Source: Neptunicoccus sediminis
GTDB lineage: Bacteria; Pseudomonadota; Alphaproteobacteria; Rhodobacterales; Rhodobacteraceae
Direction: 5' to 3'
Assembly: GCF_001719615.1 (NCBI RefSeq)
Contig: NZ_MDVX01000017.1
Location: 1-64,000, forward strand
DNA: 64,000 nt
Shown: one piece after another, positions 17,352 through 25,436 of the stretch
How positions within the stretch are numbered: the first letter of the stretch is position 1
Layout of the letters: each line of letters opens with the position of its first letter
Notes under the pieces: model-generated
What the model saw: only the letters and a program-made list of their open reading frames with translations
Told to the model about the DNA's origin: nothing
Database searches by the model: none
Made by a program: the position numbers and the translations under genes

Positions 17352-18254
17352 ATGACGATTGCAAATCCCCCCGCACAAGCAGGCCAAGGGCGCGGCCATC
17401 TGGCCATGCTGATGTTTTCCGTCCTTGTGGCAGGATCCTTTCCCCTTGGTGTGCGGATCGCGCATCTGGTTGACCCGCTGTCCCTGACCGCCCTGCGCTT
17501 TGCGCTGGCATCTGTCGTAGTGGGGGTCTTTGTCGGGCTTGGCCCGCGCATCAAACGGTCCGATTTCAACGCACCCTGGCGCTATGTGGCGCTTGGCGGC
17601 ATCTTTTCGGTCTATTTTGTGCTGATGTTTGAGGCGCTCAAGACCGCATCTTCGGTTTCAACTGCCGCAATCTTTACCCTGACCCCGATTATGTCTGCCG
17701 TCTTCGGCTATATCCTGTTGCGTCAGATCACTACCCGCTGGATGGCGCTTGCGCTGGCAGTCGGGGGCAGCGGCGCGGTCTGGGTGATCTTTCGCGGCGA
17801 TCTGGACGCGCTGTTGCGATTTGACGTGGGCCGCGGCGAGGTCATCTTTTTCTTCGCCTGCTTCGCCCATGCCTTTTACACCCCGCTGGTGCGCCTGCTG
17901 AACCGCGGAGAGCACCCTGCGGTCTTCACCTTGGGCACCCTGATTGCAGGTGGCATCATCCTTCTGGCCCTGTCCCTGCCCGATCTCGCAACTGTGGATT
18001 GGGCCGCCCTGCCCCCGATTTTCTGGATCGGGCTGGCCTATCTGTCGATCAGTTCCACAGCGATCACCTTCTTTCTGGTGCAATACGCCACCCTGTCGCT
18101 GCCCTCGGCCAAGGTCATGGCCTATACCTACCTCACGCCAAGCTGGGTGATTGTCTGGGAACTGGCCCTTGGCGGCGGTGTGCCGTCACCCGTCATTCTG
18201 GTGGGGGTGGGTGCCACGGTGCTGGCGCTATTCATGCTGCTACAGGACCGCTGA
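17352..18254 (+). CDS. DMT-superfamily transporter (EamA domains)
   Basis: About 300 residues with ten predicted membrane segments in two EamA repeats: the first runs from AMLMFSVLVAGSFPLGVRIAH, the second from VIFFFACFAHAFYTPLVRLL. SISSTAITFFLVQYATLSLPSAKVMAYTYLTPSW is the family's conserved pre-terminal region. ATG at 17352 begins the real protein; the frame is open upstream only because it runs antisense to azoR. Substrate unknown. It ends eight bases before a convergent ArsR gene. It is only distantly like the other DMT gene at 2291. Confidence 0.88.
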   Translation: MTIANPPAQAGQGRGHLAMLMFSVLVAGSFPLGVRIAHLVDPLSLTALRFALASVVVGVFVGLGPRIKRSDFNAPWRYVALGGIFSVYFVLMFEALKTASSVSTAAIFTLTPIMSAVFGYILLRQITTRWMALALAVGGSGAVWVIFRGDLDALLRFDVGRGEVIFFFACFAHAFYTPLVRLLNRGEHPAVFTLGTLIAGGIILLALSLPDLATVDWAALPPIFWIGLAYLSISSTAITFFLVQYATLSLPSAKVMAYTYLTPSWVIVWELALGGGVPSPVILVGVGATVLALFMLLQDR

Positions 18255-18262
18255 CACAGCCG

Positions 18263-18595
18263 TCATTCCGTTGCGATGGTTTCAGAGGCTAAAAACCGCT
18301 CGAACTGGTCAAGGTTAACCGCCTCGAACTGGCCGAAGCCTTCCATCCAGACCGAAGCTTCCCGCAGCGCCTCTGGCACCAGCTTGCACCATTTCACCCG
18401 CCCGCGCCGTTCCTGTTCAATCAAGCCCGCGCGGGTCAGTATCTGCAAATGCTTGGAAATCGCCGCCAGTGACATCTCGAACGGCTCTGCCACATCCGTC
18501 ACCGCCATATCATCCTCCAGCAACAGGCTGAGAATCGCCCGACGGGTCGGGTCGGACAAAGCAGAGAAGACAAGATCGAGCGAAGTTGAAGCCAT
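18263..18595 (-). CDS. ArsR-type winged-helix transcriptional regulator
   Basis: A 110-residue DNA-binding protein. VFSALSDPTRRAILSLLLEDDMAVTDVAEPFEMSLAAISKHLQILTRAGLIEQERRGR carries the whole ArsR helix-turn-helix and wing. No cysteine pair of the metal-sensing ELCVCDL type is present, so it resembles the non-metal branch that is often paired with SRPBCC/AHSA1 proteins. Such a partner is not adjacent here. It faces the tRNA-Met gene and has its own upstream region. Confidence 0.88.
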   Translation of the reverse strand: MASTSLDLVFSALSDPTRRAILSLLLEDDMAVTDVAEPFEMSLAAISKHLQILTRAGLIEQERRGRVKWCKLVPEALREASVWMEGFGQFEAVNLDQFERFLASETIATE

Positions 18596-18738
18596 ACCCC
18601 AGCCCTAGCGGCACCGCCCCTGCGCGGTCAAGCTGTCATGGACACAAGCCATAGGCCGGATCCCCTTGTTTTTAAGCCCCTTCGCAAGACCGGACAAAAG
18701 AAAGTGCAAAAGAGCGCAAATAACCGTCAATTCCCCGC

Positions 18739-18767
18739 TTGACGCCTGCCCTTCCTTTGCCTAAACA
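18739..18767 (+). promoter_or_regulatory. Promoter of tRNA-Met
   Basis: TTGACG (18739-18744), 17-base spacer, TAAACA (18762-18767), placed 12 bases before the tRNA 5' end. Near-consensus for the housekeeping sigma factor. Confidence 0.75.
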
Positions 18768-18779
18768 GCGCCACGGTAC

Positions 18780-18856
18780 GGCGGGGTAGCTCAGGTGGTT
18801 AGAGCAGCGGAATCATAATCCGCGTGTCGGGGGTTCAAGTCCCTCTCCCGCTACCA
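18780..18856 (+). tRNA. tRNA-Met (anticodon CAT)
   Basis: A full 77-nt cloverleaf with encoded CCA. The acceptor GGCGGGG pairs with TCCCGCT, with G-U at both ends. The D-arm is GCTC...GAGC. The anticodon stem GCGGA/TCCGC holds loop ATCATAA, anticodon at 18814-18816. The T-loop is TTCAAGT. A CAT anticodon could also belong to the lysidine-modified tRNA-Ile2; the overall sequence looks like elongator Met, but this is by recollection of alphaproteobacterial tRNAs. Confidence 0.92.
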
Positions 18857-19008
18857 ACACTCCCAGACAGTTCGTGACAGTGTCCAACGGCACACCCCGT
18901 CAGGGTTGTGCGGGTGCGTGTCGCGATGGGTGGCTGCCGGTTCTTTTGCCCGTGCTGGCGTCTTTTTCCCGTTGAAACCCCAGCGATCCGTTGATGAACG
19001 TCACAGGC

Positions 19009-19809
19009 TCAGGGCAGCAGCCCTAGTTCTGCATCGCTGGCAGAGGTGGTGTATTTGTCTTTTGGCGGCCAGGGACGTGCCTGCCAAGGCGGATTGAAGG
19101 CAAAACTGGAAACCTGCCGGCCCTCAACCAGCGCACCGTTTCCCGCGCCCAGCGCATAATCATAGTAGAGTTTGACGATTTCTTCCTTGCTGACCTGATC
19201 GGTGGCATCATGGGCCATACATGCCGCTTTCCATTGCCTCACCCGCGCATATTCGGGTCCGTCCGGAAGCGCAAAATCCTCGTAATACTCCAGAAACCAG
19301 AAGCGTTTGAACATTGGCGTGAACACCGCTTCGGCCAGTCCGAAACTTTCAAACAGGAACGGACCTTCGGGACTGTGCGCCATCAGAAAATCATTCATGG
19401 TGCGGTAAAGGCCGAGAAACTTCTCCAGATGGCTGTCGCGCTGGTCCGGATCGCGGTTCATGACAAACAGATAGCCTGCCATTGTGAACGGTCCCTCTTG
19501 GGCAATCAGCATGGATTCTATCGCGTGTTCTACCGGATCGCTGCGCCGCAAGGATGGCCCTTTGACCACCTCATCCAGATACCGCAGGATTACGAGGCTC
19601 TCTTTCAGGATGGTTCCCTCAGCCGTTTCCAGAACCGGCAGCGCCGTCGTGCCCCGCGTTTTGGCGAGCAATTCGGGATCGCGCGGTTTGGTAATGTCCA
19701 CAACGCGGAAGTCTACCGCATCTTCCTGCCCCCTTAGGGCCAGAAGGATTTCCAACCGCTGTGAAAACGGGCAAACCGGAATGTGATAGACGATGTGTTT
19801 GTTCGGCAT
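19009..19809 (-). CDS. Glutathione S-transferase family protein
   Basis: A 266-residue protein with a thioredoxin-fold N-terminal domain. The motif CPFSQR is at residues 13-18, so the catalytic residue is probably Cys13 as in omega/glutaredoxin-like GSTs. TTALPVLETAEGTILKESLVILRYLDE supplies the cis-Pro and the glutathione-binding E-S pair. The all-helical C-terminal domain follows from about residue 90. GGAGT lies seven bases before the ATG at 19809. Substrate unknown. It stands alone, divergent from an RTX gene across 409 bases. Confidence 0.87.
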   Translation of the reverse strand: MPNKHIVYHIPVCPFSQRLEILLALRGQEDAVDFRVVDITKPRDPELLAKTRGTTALPVLETAEGTILKESLVILRYLDEVVKGPSLRRSDPVEHAIESMLIAQEGPFTMAGYLFVMNRDPDQRDSHLEKFLGLYRTMNDFLMAHSPEGPFLFESFGLAEAVFTPMFKRFWFLEYYEDFALPDGPEYARVRQWKAACMAHDATDQVSKEEIVKLYYDYALGAGNGALVEGRQVSSFAFNPPWQARPWPPKDKYTTSASDAELGLLP

Positions 19810-20218
19810 AAGATTACTCCTGAACCGGCACGGGCAGTCCGGCGTGTCAGTTGTGCAACGGGATTAAACCGCCCCCCGCAACGGGACACCGGATCAATCG
19901 CGCTACAGTATATTCCCGCGATTGCCTTTGCTCCAAGAAAAAATTTCTCTGGCGCAAAGGGGCGGCCGCCGGCAGTCGTGCGTCTGTCTTTCCGAAATGA
20001 CAGCCATCCTGCGCAGCTCATCTGCGGGCTTTGGCCCGCGACCCGTGGCATTCGACGCAACAGGAACCGTTCACCACATTCGGCTTCGTAAATTTCGCGC
20101 CGACAGGAACTCGTGCCTTGGTGGAGGCTTTTGGCGCTTTACAACCATAGGTGTTCCTCCTACACATTCACAGGGGCGCAACCCGCTGAATTCAATACCT
20201 AATACAAATGGAAATACA
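19810..20218. other. Divergent intergenic region GST / RTX with a strong hairpin
   Basis: No gene is supported. A long imperfect hairpin lies at 19925-19960: arms CCTTTGC-T-CCA-AGAAA and TTTCTC-TGG-C-GCAAAGG pair with one mismatch and one bulge around an A-rich loop. A second small stem, GCGGGC / GCCCGC, is at 20024-20039. Their role is unknown; they sit 260 and 180 bases upstream of the RTX start, so a long RTX leader or an operator are both possible. Confidence 0.45.
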
Positions 20219-21340
20219 ATGCGCGATATCTCTACCCTCCCCGGCCAAACTCTACAATCCGAGACTCAGGGCGGCAATTTTTACTTTCTGAAAGCCAATT
20301 TGGTAAGCATCTACGGAGGCGACATCCCTTCAGGGATGAGCCTTGCCGGAAAAGCATATTCGCAAGGTGTTGCGTTCAACTACTATGATGCCGGATCCTC
20401 TTGGGACGGCATGGTCAGCAGCGCCGGTTGGAACCGCAAGTTTGTCATGCTCGGCAGCAATATGACGTTCGACGCCGCAGGAGTACCGACTTCCGGTGAC
20501 ATCGAAGCCATGGTCTTCATGAACGTTCATGAACACGTTTTGGTTGGCGCCGACCAACTTGAGGGCGTCTCTGCGGCGGACTTCTACCAAGCTTGGACCA
20601 GCTCCTCTCTTGCTGACGACACAGCTTTCATTAACTCTATTTTTGAAGCCGACGAACCGGACGATGACGAAGAAGATAGCGTTGTTGAGGGCACAAGCGC
20701 CGCAGAAACCCTGACCGGCGATGCCGAAGACAACGTGATAAATGGCAACGGCGGCAATGACACCATTTCCGGCGGCGCAGGGAATGACAGCCTGAACGGC
20801 GGCAGTGGTCGGGACAAGCTGCGGGGCGAAGCTGGCAGCGACGACCTGCAAGGAGGCGGCGGCAATGATAAACTGTGGGGCGGACGCGGCAACGACAACC
20901 TTGGCGGCGGTGGCGGTAAAGACAAGCTATGGGGCGGCGCTGGAAACGACAAGCTTGATGGCGGCGGCGGTAAAGACAAACTATGGGGCGGCGGCGGCAA
21001 GGATGACCTATCTGGCGGCGGCGGAAAAGACAAATTGTGGGGCGGGCGAGGCAGTGACACACTGGACGGCGGCGCTGGCAATGACGTGCTTATCGGCGGC
21101 AAAGGCGGCGACACATTCATCTTCAGCTCTAGCGCTGACAAAATCAAAGATTTCGACACCGAACAAACGGGTGAGCTGATCGACCTGAGCAATGCAGACG
21201 GCATTGGCAGCTTTCGCGATCTGATCGCAAACCATGCCGCCGATACCAGAGACGGGGTGTTGATCACCGACGGCAGCGACAGCCTATTGCTTGAGGGCGT
21301 CACCACCGCCGAATTGCAGGCGGACGATTTCCTGTTTTGA
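20219..21340 (+). CDS. RTX-type calcium-binding protein, predicted type I secretion substrate
   Basis: A 373-residue protein without a Sec signal. Residues 1-155 form a non-repeat domain I do not recognise (MRDISTLPGQTLQSETQ...). Residues 150-165 are acidic (DEPDDDEEDS). Residues about 175-310 hold at least twelve GGxGxDxL/W-type nonapeptides, many of an unusual GGGGKDKLWGG form. The C-terminus ends LQADDFLF, resembling type I secretion signals with a terminal DFLF. The export machinery (ABC ATPase, HlyD, TolC) is not nearby. ATG at 20219 is used; its ribosome site is weak. Confidence 0.85.
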   Translation: MRDISTLPGQTLQSETQGGNFYFLKANLVSIYGGDIPSGMSLAGKAYSQGVAFNYYDAGSSWDGMVSSAGWNRKFVMLGSNMTFDAAGVPTSGDIEAMVFMNVHEHVLVGADQLEGVSAADFYQAWTSSSLADDTAFINSIFEADEPDDDEEDSVVEGTSAAETLTGDAEDNVINGNGGNDTISGGAGNDSLNGGSGRDKLRGEAGSDDLQGGGGNDKLWGGRGNDNLGGGGGKDKLWGGAGNDKLDGGGGKDKLWGGGGKDDLSGGGGKDKLWGGRGSDTLDGGAGNDVLIGGKGGDTFIFSSSADKIKDFDTEQTGELIDLSNADGIGSFRDLIANHAADTRDGVLITDGSDSLLLEGVTTAELQADDFLF

Positions 21341-21346
21341 CCCTAA

Positions 21347-21371
21347 GGCGCGGCTGCCCCGCAGCCGCGCC
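21347..21371 (+). terminator. GC-rich hairpin after the RTX gene
   Basis: Perfect 10-bp stem GGCGCGGCTG / CAGCCGCGCC with a five-base loop, six bases after the stop. No clear U-tract follows, so it may act as an RNA-stabilising or Rho-assisted end. Confidence 0.55.
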
Positions 21372-21556
21372 TCCTACATCATCAAGCTGTAAACTTACCG
21401 ATTTTTAGAGAGCCGCGCGCCTTTTCATGTGGGCGCAGGTCGCTACGCATTTGATCATATTGCCGAATTGAACAGCAGTCCGAAGGCGGCAAACGCAAAG
21501 CGCCCGATCAGTTTGCGCAACAGGCCACCGCGCTGCTGCCTAAGCCGATCAGACCC

Positions 21557-22162
21557 TCAGCCGCCTTCCGGCAGGCGCAGGTCTTCGATCTCGCGGGCCA
21601 TATCTTCGGCCAGTTCTTCAAAAGCCACCGTTTCCATGCCTTGATGCAGCGCCAGCCGCAGGGCTGTAATATTGGCCTGAAACCGGCGGGCCAGCCGGTT
21701 CGGGTCCAGATGTGCCGGCAGTTCCTTGCGATTTTGCGCAGCGCGAAACACAGCGGCAAATTCGCCCTGAATTTCCAGCAGATACCCCTGTGTTGCCGCA
21801 GCAATCGAGGGTTCGGTGTTGCGGGTATCTACCAGCGTTTTGGTCAACATACATGCCTGCCGCGCCTTGTCGTCCGGCGCCAGCGTCGCGAAAGAGCGCA
21901 GATAATCCGCCAGCGCCCCAAGTGGCGAGGCCGAAGCCTTCACATGATCCTGCAACCTTGCACGAGATGCGTTAAAATAGCGTTCCAAAGCCAGCAAATA
22001 CAGATTTTCTTTCGATGAAAAAGCCGCATAGATGCTGCCCGGCTTCATCTTCAAGGACTTTTCCAGATCTTTCAGTGATGTGGCGTGGAACCCTTTGTCC
22101 CAGAACAGCGCCAGAGCGGATTCCAGCGCTGTTTCCCGATCATAAGGGGCCGCGCGTGCCAT
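21557..22162 (-). CDS. TetR/AcrR-family transcriptional regulator
   Basis: A 201-residue repressor. The N-terminal helix-turn-helix is ETALESALALFWDKGFHATSLKDLEKSLKMKPGSIYAAFSSKENLYLLALERY, a textbook TetR DNA-binding domain. The C-terminal ligand domain (about 70-190) resembles the AcrR_1 type with ARQACMLTKTLVDT. It is translated one base after the DsbA/FrnE-like gene and surely shares its transcript. Two TetR-style palindromes lie 1.4 kb away at 23599-23638, between the CMD-family gene and the FAD-binding gene; this regulator is the nearest candidate to bind them. Confidence 0.88.
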   Translation of the reverse strand: MARAAPYDRETALESALALFWDKGFHATSLKDLEKSLKMKPGSIYAAFSSKENLYLLALERYFNASRARLQDHVKASASPLGALADYLRSFATLAPDDKARQACMLTKTLVDTRNTEPSIAAATQGYLLEIQGEFAAVFRAAQNRKELPAHLDPNRLARRFQANITALRLALHQGMETVAFEELAEDMAREIEDLRLPEGG

Positions 22163-22163
22163 G

Positions 22164-22808
22164 TCAGACGGTCTCGTTGGTCAATTGGCGCAAGACGTTG
22201 GAGTAATTTTCGACCCCCTGCGCCCCGGTCACAAGATGCTTGCGGTTGAACACCATCGCCGGAACGCCGCGAATGCCTTGTTGGGTCCAAAAGCCCTCAA
22301 CCTCTCGCACGGCGGCGGCAAAACGCTGGTCCGCCAAGACTGCGGCCGCTTCGTCCCGATCCAAACCGATTTCCCCAGCCACATCCGCCAGCACGCCATC
22401 GTCAGACAGGTTGCGGCGGTGGGTGAAATGGGCGTCAAACAGCGCCATTTTCAGATCATGCTTGCGGCCTTGGGTCTCTGCCCAGTGCAACAGTTGATGG
22501 GTGTTGAACGTGTTATGCATCCGCATGTCTTCGGCAAAGTTAAAGCTAAACCCCAGATCCGCGCCAAGCTTGGTCATCTGCTGGCGGCTCTGCTCAGATT
22601 GTTCCGGCGTTGAGCCGTATTTTTCAGCGATATGCTCGCGCATATTCTGCCCCTCGGCAGGCATTTCGGGGTTCAGCTCAAACGGGTGCCAGTGGATTTC
22701 ATGGGCAACGCCGGTGTCTTCCAGCGCCTGTGCCAGCTGGCGATACCCGATAATGCACCAAGGGCACATCACGTCAGAGATAATGTCAATGCGAAGCGGA
22801 TCGGTCAT
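22164..22808 (-). CDS. DsbA-family (FrnE-like) thiol oxidoreductase
   Basis: A 214-residue thioredoxin-fold protein with an inserted helical domain. The active site CPWC is near residues 15-18 in DIISDVMCPWCIIGYRQL, and the cis-Pro loop is GIRGVPAMVFN near the C-terminus. There is no signal peptide, so it works in the cytoplasm, as FrnE does. Some relatives isomerise 2-hydroxychromene-2-carboxylate or similar, but the CPWC motif favours thiol redox. GGACA precedes the ATG at 22808. It forms an operon with the downstream TetR gene. Confidence 0.87.
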   Translation of the reverse strand: MTDPLRIDIISDVMCPWCIIGYRQLAQALEDTGVAHEIHWHPFELNPEMPAEGQNMREHIAEKYGSTPEQSEQSRQQMTKLGADLGFSFNFAEDMRMHNTFNTHQLLHWAETQGRKHDLKMALFDAHFTHRRNLSDDGVLADVAGEIGLDRDEAAAVLADQRFAAAVREVEGFWTQQGIRGVPAMVFNRKHLVTGAQGVENYSNVLRQLTNETV

Positions 22809-22920
22809 GATGTGTCCTTTTCAGATCAGTCGTCCGGCGCTGTGTAGGCCAGTCCGGAGAGGGCAGCAATGCAGCCGCCCTTTGTTTGCTTGTAAAGATA
22901 GCGGAACAAGGGCCGCTGTC

Positions 22921-22957
22921 AAAAACAACCCCGCAGCGCAGGAGAAACGCCGCGGGG
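22921..22957 (-). terminator. Rho-independent terminator after the CMD-family gene
   Basis: On the minus strand, CCCCGC...GCGGGG with inner GCG/CGC pairing is followed by TTGTTTTT. It lies 10 bases beyond the stop at 22968 and separates that gene from dsbA-tetR. Confidence 0.75.
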
Positions 22958-22967
22958 CTAGGTTGGC

Positions 22968-23534
22968 TTATTCGGCGGCCAGTGGTTTACGGGACCATTC
23001 AAATTTGCGGAACACCTCATCAACCGGGGTTTTGGCAAAATGGTTCACATAATTGGACATCAGTTTTTGCGCTGCCCCCAAGATGATCTCCAGAATGTTG
23101 GTGGTCGTGAAACCGGCATCAAGGAAGGCTTGCGTGTCCGCATCCTCGACGAAACCGCGATTGCGGATCACCAGCAGGGTAAAGTCTCGCAGCGCTTCCA
23201 GTTTGGCAGTCGGCAGCGGTGTTTCGTTGCGCAGGGCTTCGGTGATGGCGTCATCCACCTTCATCATCTTGGCGATTCCGGTATGGGCGGGCACGCAGTA
23301 ATGACAGTCGTGCTCTACATTAATGGTTTGCCAGACAACGGTTTTTTCTTCATCTGTCAGGCTTGTCGCCATGAATTGCGCATGGGCCACCTGATAAGCC
23401 TCAAGCAGTTGCGGCGCGTCCGCCATCGTGCCGTGCAAGCCGGGAATCCGCCCGTTTGCCTTGAAGGATTTTTCCAGAAGCGGTTTGGCGGCTTCGGGTG
23501 CGGAGTCGATTGTGTGGATTTTGAATTCGGCCAT
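22968..23534 (-). CDS. Carboxymuconolactone decarboxylase / AhpD-like protein
   Basis: A 188-residue all-helical protein. The AhpD-type motif is EHDCHYCVPAHTGIAKMM (C-x-x-C with His three residues on), the redox-active disulfide and proton relay of alkylhydroperoxidase-like members. That suggests peroxide or electrophile reduction rather than true decarboxylation. GAGGACC is eight bases before the ATG at 23534. It is divergent from the FAD/NAD(P)-binding gene, and two palindromic operators lie in the shared 217-base region, so both are likely co-regulated. Confidence 0.85.
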   Translation of the reverse strand: MAEFKIHTIDSAPEAAKPLLEKSFKANGRIPGLHGTMADAPQLLEAYQVAHAQFMATSLTDEEKTVVWQTINVEHDCHYCVPAHTGIAKMMKVDDAITEALRNETPLPTAKLEALRDFTLLVIRNRGFVEDADTQAFLDAGFTTTNILEIILGAAQKLMSNYVNHFAKTPVDEVFRKFEWSRKPLAAE

Positions 23535-23598
23535 CGGGTGGTCCTCTCGTCGGTTTCGGTCTCCCCCGATTTGGGGGTTGCATCCTTACCTAACCCAT

Positions 23599-23614
23599 TT
23601 GAGCGATCACTCAA
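23599..23614. promoter_or_regulatory. TetR-type operator, copy 1 (near-palindrome)
   Basis: TTGAGCGATCACTCAA, differing from copy 2 at one base. It lies 65 bases upstream of the CMD-family start. Centre-to-centre distance to copy 2 is 24 bases. Confidence 0.7.
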
Positions 23615-23622
23615 CACAATAT

Positions 23623-23638
23623 TTGAGTGATCACTCAA
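23623..23638. promoter_or_regulatory. TetR-type operator, copy 2 (perfect palindrome)
   Basis: TTGAGTGATCACTCAA is a perfect 16-bp palindrome, placed between divergent CMD and FAD-binding genes. Size and symmetry fit a TetR-family dimer site. Confidence 0.75.
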
Positions 23639-23751
23639 ACGTGAGCGACCCAGCCGTGCTGGACAAACCGCAGGGCCACGCCACATTCTGACAAAACCGC
23701 AAGGGCGTCCTGCCTCACCGGACTGCAAGAGTGTATAACCAAGGACAATTC

Positions 23752-25407
23752 ATGACACGCGAGACTGATACAATTCGCATCGCCCTGATCGGGGCCGGCC
23801 CGCGGGGTCTTGGTGCACTCGAAGCACTGGTGGCACGGCTGGAGGGCAGCGGCACCACGCTTGACCTGACACTGTTTGACGATCTGCAACTGCCGGGCGC
23901 CGGTCCGAATTTTGATCCGGCACAAACGCCCCACAGCATTCTCAACATTCCCCTGCGCGATGTCGATATTCCGCCTGTCCTGTCCCTGCCCTGCGGTGAT
24001 TTCACGGACTGGCAGTTTGATCGCGGTCACGGGGACGGCGAAAGGTTTCCGCCCCGCGCGGAACTTGGCGACTATCTGATGGCACGGTTTCGCGATATGA
24101 CTCAATCCAGTGGCGTGGCCATAGACGTGACCGCGCTCAAGTCCAAAGCCTCCCGTCTGGTGCAAAGCGATGCGGGCTGGCAAGTCCGCGCGCAAGACCG
24201 GAGCTACGGCCCCTTCCACGAGGTTCTTCTTATACCGGGCCAGCCGCTGACCCCGCCGGACCCGCAATGGGCCCGCTGGAGCACGCACGCCAAAGACACC
24301 GGTGCCTGTGTGATTAACGCCTATCCCGACCGTCTGTTACTGGAAGCGGCAAAAAACTGGTCGGACCGCAGGGTTGGCATTCGCGGGTTGGGCCTGTCCA
24401 CCTTCGATGTAATACGCTTCCTGACAGTCGGACTTGGCGGCCGGTTTGAGGGGGAAACCTACCACCCTTCCGGCAAGGAACCACAAAGGATCTACGCATT
24501 TTCGCTGAATGGCAAACCGCCCTTTCCAAAACCCGTGGACGCCGCGCTTGACCAGAAATTTGACCCCACACTACAGGAGGTAGAGCAATTTGAGATCGCC
24601 GTGCAAGAGGCGGTGGCTCAAGGACCGGACCGCGCATTGGCCCCGATTTGCGAGGCATTGCTGTCCCCTGTGGTGCGAATCGGCGCAACACTCGGGGCGG
24701 CGTTTGACGCTAAGGCCGTAAAACTCTGGCTGCGGACAGAATGCGACTCTCCGGGGGACCAAGAGGATCAAAGCCCCGAAGAAACCCTGAAACACGGGAT
24801 CGCAATGGCCAAAGGCAGCACCCCGCCATCGGTGGGCTATTGTGTCGGGCAGGTCTGGCGCAAGATGCAGAACGAGTTGCGGGCGAACTTTAATTCCGCA
24901 CGAATGGAGCCGGAAACCGCCCGAACAATCGTCGGCTTTGACGAAGGGATCAAACGCTACTCTTACGGCCCGCCGCTGCGATCCTCACAAGAGCTTCTGG
25001 CCGTGATCAATTCCGGTCTTGTCAGTTTGCGCGTGGTGGAGGATCCCGACATCCAGTTGGTCGACGGCGGCTGGCATCTGGAGGAACATAACGCAGAGGC
25101 AAATGTTTCCGTGATGATTGACGCCGTACTGCCGCCCCCTGCGCTGGAGGCGGTGTCGGACGGGCTGTTTACACAGTTAAAATCCGAAGGCACGCTGCAC
25201 CCCCGCTATGAAGGCTCCGGCGCGGCGACCGCCCCTGACGGGCAAGTGGTCGGTCGTGACAATGAGGTCCGCCGCGGCCTATCCATGCTTGGCCGGCTCG
25301 CGCTTGGCAGCGTAATTGCAGCGGATTCCATCCACGATTGTTTCGGTGCGTCCTCTGACCGCTGGGCCGAGGGTGTGTTGGAGCGCAGGGGGCGCAAGCC
25401 GGATTAG
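23752..25407 (+). CDS. FAD/NAD(P)-binding protein (HI0933-like / NAD_binding_9 type)
   Basis: A 551-residue flavoprotein. The Rossmann start is IRIALIGAGPRGLGALEALVARL (G-x-G-x-x-G), followed by PGAGPNFDPAQTPHSILNIPLRD, typical of the FAD/NAD(P)-binding family found in ornithine-monooxygenase-like and uncharacterised oxidoreductases. A second nucleotide-binding segment may be RVGIRGLGLSTFDVIRFL near residue 205. The reaction is unknown. AAGGAC before 23752 selects that ATG over the GTG seven codons upstream. It is divergent from the CMD gene and shares its operators, suggesting a joint redox or detoxification role. Confidence 0.8.
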   Translation: MTRETDTIRIALIGAGPRGLGALEALVARLEGSGTTLDLTLFDDLQLPGAGPNFDPAQTPHSILNIPLRDVDIPPVLSLPCGDFTDWQFDRGHGDGERFPPRAELGDYLMARFRDMTQSSGVAIDVTALKSKASRLVQSDAGWQVRAQDRSYGPFHEVLLIPGQPLTPPDPQWARWSTHAKDTGACVINAYPDRLLLEAAKNWSDRRVGIRGLGLSTFDVIRFLTVGLGGRFEGETYHPSGKEPQRIYAFSLNGKPPFPKPVDAALDQKFDPTLQEVEQFEIAVQEAVAQGPDRALAPICEALLSPVVRIGATLGAAFDAKAVKLWLRTECDSPGDQEDQSPEETLKHGIAMAKGSTPPSVGYCVGQVWRKMQNELRANFNSARMEPETARTIVGFDEGIKRYSYGPPLRSSQELLAVINSGLVSLRVVEDPDIQLVDGGWHLEEHNAEANVSVMIDAVLPPPALEAVSDGLFTQLKSEGTLHPRYEGSGAATAPDGQVVGRDNEVRRGLSMLGRLALGSVIAADSIHDCFGASSDRWAEGVLERRGRKPD

Positions 25408-25436
25408 GCCCTGACCGTCCGGCGGGCTGGCAGCGG

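Noticed and set aside
20790-21110. Tandem repeats as a CRISPR array or satellite
   Set aside because: The periodicity is the 27-bp codon pattern of RTX nonapeptides within one frame; there are no unique spacers.
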